Of a stretch of DNA of 64,000 nucleotides, positions 61,498 through 64,000 are shown piece by piece. A program made the translations under genes and the position numbers. The stretch's first letter is position 1, and the number at the start of each line of letters is the position of its first letter. The stretch lies in contig NZ_CP071139.1 of NCBI RefSeq assembly GCF_017639205.1, positions 5,455,501 through 5,519,500 of the forward strand, given 5' to 3'. Source of the DNA: Streptomyces nojiriensis. GTDB taxonomy: Bacteria; Actinomycetota; Actinomycetes; Streptomycetales; Streptomycetaceae. The notes below the pieces were generated by a model. That model ran no database searches. It had not been told where the DNA came from and saw nothing but the letters and a program-made list of their open reading frames with translations.

Positions 61498-61766
61498 CGG
61501 GCCCCTCCCTCGTCGCTCACAGTTCGTCGTCGGTCGTCCGTCGCGTCATGGGCTCCGGTCCCGCCCCCTCCACGGGACCGGAGCTGTCGATGTCCCCGTC
61601 TGCCTGCCCGCGTTCAGCTGGCGTGGTTGTCGTTCATGCAAGCCCCCCGGCTCGTCGTCGTTTCGCGTACGGCGCCCCCCGGCGCCGTACGCCTCCTCGC
61701 CGCCCCCGTGTGACGGCACAGGACCCCCCAGGCCCCCTGCTATGTGTTCCTTGTTTCCGCTCCTGA
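61498..61766. terminator. Gap with two strong hairpins
   Basis: No gene was supported in this 269-base gap between two leftward genes. It has two stable 12-base hairpins: 61552-61563 with 61573-61584 (9-base loop) and 61665-61676 with 61681-61692 (4-base loop). They should end the SWIM transcript, so DUF5691 probably has its own promoter within the remaining spacer. Confidence 0.8.
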
Positions 61767-63110
61767 TCAGGACAGGGCGACGGGCTCGGTCGAGTCCGGC
61801 TGCCAGGCCGTCAGAGGGGTGAAGCCGCGGTGCCCGCACTCGCCGAACACCGTCACCGGACCTCCGCCCGACAACGCCGCCAGCTGCCAGAGCCCCCCGC
61901 GGGAGCGGCCGCCGCCCCCGGTGAGGGGCACCGGCAGGGCACAGGTGCCCTCCGCGTCCGCCAGCTGCCAGCCGAGCTCTCCCGGTATCGGAACCACCGG
62001 ACCGAGCACCACCGGCCAGGACTCCAGCCACGGGTCCTGCCGCAGGGCCGCCCCGTACGCCTCCAGAGCCGCCCCCGTGCTCACCCCGGCCGGAACCTCC
62101 GCGCACGGCGCGGCTGCCGCGAACCTCTCACCGAGGTCCGCCCGCAGCCCCGCCGACCCGGGCCGGAAACGCATCTCCGCCTCCAGCACCAGCCCCACCG
62201 GCAGCGCCAGCCCCGGTGGCCGCCCCGGCGGTCCGAAGTCCAGCACCAGAGCGGGCCGCCCGCCCGCCAGCCCGCGCAGCCATATCCGGCGGGTGGTGAG
62301 CCGGCCGTCCGGCGACACCGCGTCGTACTGGGCGAGCACCAGCCAGCGGTCCCGTAGGGCCTCCCCCTCCCCGGAGGCCGGCAGTCCCACGCGGCTGCGC
62401 ACCGTCGCCGCCAGCTCTTCCGGCAGCCCGGCCACCCCCAGCCAAGCCCGGTCGAGCAGGTGCAGCAGCGCCGCCTCCTCCAGCATCCGGGCGGGCCAGC
62501 CGGGGCCGCAACTGGGTATCGTCCCCAACTCCCTTACCCGCCCCGCCAGTCCCGGCGCCTGGGCGTCGACCATGCGGGCCGCCGTCTCCTCCCACCCCGC
62601 GTACCCCGCCTGCTCCTGGCCCGCGAGGCCGCCGCGCAGCAGATCGGCGAGCCGCTGCTCCAGCTCGGTGACGCCCGCGCCGACGCGCGCCGCCCGCCGC
62701 TCGGCCCGCTTGCGGGCCCCCTCCTCGTCGACCGGCGCGGCCCTCCCGCCCTGCGGCCGTGCGGCCTTGGCCGCCCGGTCCGCCAGCCACTGCGCGGCCC
62801 ACTCCGGAGCCTCGCCCGGCTCGCCGACACCCTCCGCCGACCAGAGCAGCAACAGCCCCAGAGCGTGCTTGCAGGGGAACTTCCGGCTCGGACAGGAGCA
62901 CTTGTACGCGGGGCCCGTCAGGTCCACGACCGTGCGGTACGGCTTGCTGCCGCTGCCCTTGCACAACCCCCACACAGAACCGGAAGCGGAACCTCCGATC
63001 TGCAACCACGGCCCCGCCCCGCCGAGTCTGCCCCCCGCCTTGCGCGAGGCATCGTCAGGAGCCAGATCCAGTACCTGTTCCGCTGTCCAGCGGTCCCCCT
63101 GATCAGTCAT
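61767..63110 (-). CDS. SWIM zinc-finger protein
   Basis: A 447-residue cytoplasmic protein. The SWIM motif CxC...CxH is near residue 70 (YKCSCPSRKFPCKHALGLLLLW) and could bind Zn and nucleic acid or protein. The rest is helical and Ala/Leu-rich with no enzyme motif, including ALLHLLDRAWLGVAGLPEELAA. It is divergent from an AAA ATPase that shares its promoter region, and it is upstream of the DUF5691 gene on the same strand. The ATG at 63110 is preferred over a GTG 30 bases upstream. Confidence 0.85.
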   Translation of the reverse strand: MTDQGDRWTAEQVLDLAPDDASRKAGGRLGGAGPWLQIGGSASGSVWGLCKGSGSKPYRTVVDLTGPAYKCSCPSRKFPCKHALGLLLLWSAEGVGEPGEAPEWAAQWLADRAAKAARPQGGRAAPVDEEGARKRAERRAARVGAGVTELEQRLADLLRGGLAGQEQAGYAGWEETAARMVDAQAPGLAGRVRELGTIPSCGPGWPARMLEEAALLHLLDRAWLGVAGLPEELAATVRSRVGLPASGEGEALRDRWLVLAQYDAVSPDGRLTTRRIWLRGLAGGRPALVLDFGPPGRPPGLALPVGLVLEAEMRFRPGSAGLRADLGERFAAAAPCAEVPAGVSTGAALEAYGAALRQDPWLESWPVVLGPVVPIPGELGWQLADAEGTCALPVPLTGGGGRSRGGLWQLAALSGGGPVTVFGECGHRGFTPLTAWQPDSTEPVALS

Positions 63111-63250
63111 GTGAACAACCGTAGAGACCCCCACTGACAATCGCTCTGACCAGCAACAACGCTATCGGGCAGGCCCGTTGTCAGTGGCGTGGTGCACCGT
63201 GGGTACAGCAGTCGGGAGCGGCTGCCGAGCTTTGGAGGGGGACCATCATC

Positions 63251-64000
63251 ATGCACGGGAACGAGCAGCGGGCAGAGGCTCTGCGACCGCACGCCGAAGA
63301 CGCCTTCGCACACGAACTGAAAGCCCTGGCGGCCGCCGACGACCGGCCCCGCCCGACCCGTTGGAAACTCTCCCCGTGGGCCGTCGCCACGTACCTGCTC
63401 GGCGGCACGCTCGACGACGGCACGGTGATCACACCCAAGTACGTGGGGCCGCGCCGCATCGTCGAAGTGGCCGTCACCACCCTGGCCACCGACCGCGCCC
63501 TGCTCCTGCTGGGCGTCCCCGGCACCGCCAAGACCTGGGTGTCCGAACACCTCGCGGCCGCCGTCAGCGGAGACTCCACCCTCCTCGTCCAGGGCACCGC
63601 CGGCACCCCCGAGGAAGCCATCCGGTACGGCTGGAACTACGCCCGGCTGCTCGCCCACGGCCCCAGCCGCGAGGCGCTCGTCCCCAGCCCCGTCATGCGG
63701 GCCATGGCCGACGGCATGACCGCCCGCGTCGAGGAGCTCACCCGCATCCCCGCCGACGTCCAGGACACCCTCATCACCGTCCTGTCCGAGAAGACCCTCC
63801 CGATACCGGAACTGGGCGAAGAGGTGCAGGCCGTGCGCGGCTTCAACCTCATCGCCACCGCCAACGACCGCGACCGCGGGGTGAACGAGCTCTCCAGCGC
63901 GCTGCGCCGCCGCTTCAACACCGTGGTGCTGCCCCTGCCCGCCACCGCCGACGCCGAGGTCGACATCGTCGCCCGCCGCGTCGACCAGATGGGCCGCGCC
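63251..64000 (+). CDS. MoxR-like AAA ATPase (3' end outside window)
   Basis: Open to the right edge for 250 codons with no stop. The protein has GVPGTAKTWVSE (Walker A), VQDTLITVLSEKTLPIPELGE (MoxR-type region), NLIATANDRDRGVNELSSALRRRFNTVVLPLPA (sensor and arginine-finger segments in order). MoxR ATPases work with vWA-domain proteins to remodel or activate partner complexes. The canonical Walker B DE is shifted or weak here (EEL in ARVEELTRIPADV). The start ATG at 63251 is preceded by GGGG at about 10 bases. It is divergent from the SWIM gene. Confidence 0.85.
   Translation, partial: MHGNEQRAEALRPHAEDAFAHELKALAAADDRPRPTRWKLSPWAVATYLLGGTLDDGTVITPKYVGPRRIVEVAVTTLATDRALLLLGVPGTAKTWVSEHLAAAVSGDSTLLVQGTAGTPEEAIRYGWNYARLLAHGPSREALVPSPVMRAMADGMTARVEELTRIPADVQDTLITVLSEKTLPIPELGEEVQAVRGFNLIATANDRDRGVNELSSALRRRFNTVVLPLPATADAEVDIVARRVDQMGRA

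Noticed and set aside
61613..61640. A seven-codon frame (MNDNHAS) between SWIM and DUF5691 genes as a leader peptide
   Set aside because: It has no codon bias or conserved role. The nearby hairpins are explained as terminators.

Overview
The window is chromosomal core DNA from a high-GC actinomycete, almost certainly a Streptomyces. GC is very high, GTG starts and overlapping stop/start codons are common, and the gene order tsaB-rimI-tsaD ... groES-groEL1 ... whiD/bldM-shbA-guaB-guaB3 ... glpD-Ser/Thr kinases ... guaA ... pcrA ... icmB matches, from memory, the SCO4747-SCO4803 neighbourhood of S. coelicolor. No rRNA, tRNA, CRISPR array, transposase or phage gene was seen.

Layout. 1-4725: a degenerate L,D-transpeptidase-like membrane protein, the tRNA t6A genes tsaB and tsaD with rimI between them, and a THUMP-like methyltransferase. 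4843-6662: two coupled lipoprotein polysaccharide deacetylases. 6734-9463: small accessory genes (glyoxalase-like, ABM-like, NUDIX) and a GntR regulator divergent from two tiny genes, with paired palindromic operators between them. 9796-13513: a SEDS (FtsW/RodA) protein, a coding remnant and an OmpR-type two-component pair, all leftward. 13514-14096: a repeat-filled intergenic region whose main element is an inverted repeat about 330 bp long. 14097-20812: a duplicated membrane protein, the CIRCE-controlled groES-groEL1 operon, and an SDR, a MOSC protein and a LysR regulator. 20976-26295: the developmental regulators whiD and bldM (with a textbook sigma-BldN promoter), the sigma factor shbA, and guaB-guaB3.

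26432-36609: a UDP-sugar dehydrogenase homologue that has lost its catalytic residues, glpD, and three membrane Ser/Thr kinase-type receptors, the middle one a clear pseudokinase. 36724-44420: succinate-semialdehyde dehydrogenase, a GMC oxidoreductase, a sortase-anchored surface protein, chorismate mutase behind what looks like an aromatic leader-peptide attenuator, and guaA. 44556-50814: an adducin-like protein without its metal ligands, membrane proteins, and a divergent PspC pair, one member of which is a sensor kinase with a LuxR-type regulator. 50907-58292: an esterase, two cell-wall hydrolases (NlpC/P60 and M23), an ArsR regulator and the helicase pcrA. 58514-64000: a lipase, icmB, and the start of a MoxR-ATPase/SWIM/DUF5691 cluster that runs off the right edge.

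The best candidates for undescribed biology are the chorismate mutase attenuator (42532-42746), the pseudokinase and its sister receptors with a shared extracytoplasmic domain, the pseudo-dehydrogenase next to glpD, the GntR two-peptide cassette, and the SWIM/MoxR cluster. All calls come from reading the sequence. No alignment or database search was run.
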